Assembly: GCF_029589495.1 (NCBI RefSeq) | Contig: NZ_JAAIVF010000002.1 | Span: 496,001-560,000, forward strand | From: Speluncibacter jeojiensis | GTDB taxonomy: Bacteria; Actinomycetota; Actinomycetes; Mycobacteriales; Mycobacteriaceae | Length of the DNA: 64,000 bases | Reading direction: 5' to 3' | Notes under the pieces: generated by a model | Seen by the model: the letters and a program-made list of their open reading frames with translations, nothing else | Database searches by the model: none | What the model was told of the DNA's origin: nothing | Program-made: the position numbers and the translations under genes | In this document: positions 63,430-64,000 of the stretch, piece after piece | Numbering within the stretch: the first letter of the stretch is position 1 | How the letters are laid out: every line of letters starts with the position of its first letter

Positions 63430-64000
63430 CTACTTAACACAGGGGATTCCGGTGCCGCCGAGCTGTGTCAGGTCCGTGGGGCCCGGGGCCTGATCGCCGG
63501 ATCCGGTGGCCGACACCGGCGCGACCGGGGAGGGCGCCGTCGACGGATCCGAGGAGTCGGTCCCGACCGGGTCGTTTGAATCCGATCCTGCTGTGCCACT
63601 GACAGTGTCACCGCCTGAGTCACCTCCGAGCCCGGGTGGCATGCCGAAGTCGGTACCGACCGTCAACCGGACGGTACCGGCGGGCACGGCCGACTCCGGT
63701 GCCGCGGAGGCGTCGATGCCGAGGAGCTTCGCGAGCTGTTGCGCGGGTTGCTCAGCGCCCTGGCCGTAGTCGACGGCCGTGCCGGCACGCACCGCCCCGG
63801 TGGACGCTGATCCCTGGGTGAAGCCCAGCGCCGACAGGTCGGCCTCGAGCTCGCCGGCCAGTCCGTTGCGCCCGGAGCCGTTGACGACGTCGAGCACGAC
63901 GCCTTCGGCACCCGCCACCGAGGTCGGCACCGGTGGCGTCGGCGAGGGGGTCGGTGTCCGTGTCGATGTCGGCGTGCCCTCCGGTACACCGAGGAGTTGC
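63430..64000 (-). CDS. LytR_C-domain protein, 3' part (5' end outside window)
   Basis: The frame is open to the window edge, with 190 residues visible. A Thr/Pro-rich linker (TSTRTPTPSPTPPVPTS) leads into a LytR_C-like domain: GVVLDVVNGSGRNGLAGELE, DLSALGF and TAVDYGQGAEQPAQQLAKLLG, the usual DVLNGSG start and YGPG-type turn. A Ser/Thr/Pro/Gly-rich tail ends in GTGIPCVK. It is either a stand-alone LytR_C protein or the end of a LytR-CpsA-Psr ligase that attaches polymers to the wall. Confidence 0.8.
   Translation of the reverse strand, partial: QLLGVPEGTPTSTRTPTPSPTPPVPTSVAGAEGVVLDVVNGSGRNGLAGELEADLSALGFTQGSASTGAVRAGTAVDYGQGAEQPAQQLAKLLGIDASAAPESAVPAGTVRLTVGTDFGMPPGLGGDSGGDTVSGTAGSDSNDPVGTDSSDPSTAPSPVAPVSATGSGDQAPGPTDLTQLGGTGIPCVK

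Overview
The window is about 69% GC, uses GTG starts freely and is packed with divergent and overlapping genes. Several genes point to a mycolic-acid actinomycete of the order Mycobacteriales, of the Gordonia/Williamsia/Tsukamurella kind. These are a galactan ABC exporter with a GlfT1-type galactofuranosyltransferase, an LdtMt2-like L,D-transpeptidase, a Bpa/PafE proteasome activator ending in GQYL, a giant CtpI-type P-type ATPase, and an AspC aminotransferase next to the SRP RNA. The order tadA, tyrA, hisC2, quinone reductase, PLP protein, bpa, wzm, wzt, glfT1 follows M. tuberculosis Rv3752c-Rv3783. Genus assignment is inference.

Layout. 1-14.9 kb: end of a TetR gene, a secreted lipase, an M13 peptidase with an AroE-like enzyme, a LuxR-regulated oxidative operon (luciferase-like monooxygenase, alcohol dehydrogenase, SDR), an ECF42-type sigma factor with a frameshifted YCII partner, the L,D-transpeptidase, aspC and ffs. 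15-23 kb: tRNA-Ser, a rhomboid, and three queuosine genes (gluQ, a queuosine-precursor transporter, tgt) interleaved with a lower-GC operon of one secreted protein and four tiny ORFs. 23-38 kb: a TetR-controlled membrane protein with three operators, tadA, tyrA, an amidase, metE, a MarR/MFS/isochorismatase-like operon, a lysozyme-like protein and a lipoprotein. 38.7-44 kb: a magnesium operon made of an M-box riboswitch, a leader peptide, a soluble MgtE-like sensor and an NRAMP-related transporter, followed by another secreted protein with a tiny ORF. 44-55 kb: CtpI, a TetR/MFS pair, DUF488, three tRNAs, hisC and an aldose epimerase. 55-61 kb: the galactan-export block. 61-64 kb: a second M-box, leader peptide and NRAMP-related transporter, then the end of a LytR_C protein.

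The most notable systems are (i) two M-box riboswitches, each followed by a short proline-rich leader ORF sharing the motif SPYP, and each upstream of an NRAMP-related transporter; (ii) tight clusters of 35-43-residue peptides without signal sequences downstream of Sec-secreted proteins, which resemble PorA/PorH mycomembrane peptides in organisation; (iii) a compact queuine-salvage set whose TGT has non-preQ1-type specificity residues; and (iv) three copies of a roughly 83-bp four-box palindromic repeat, all between convergent genes.
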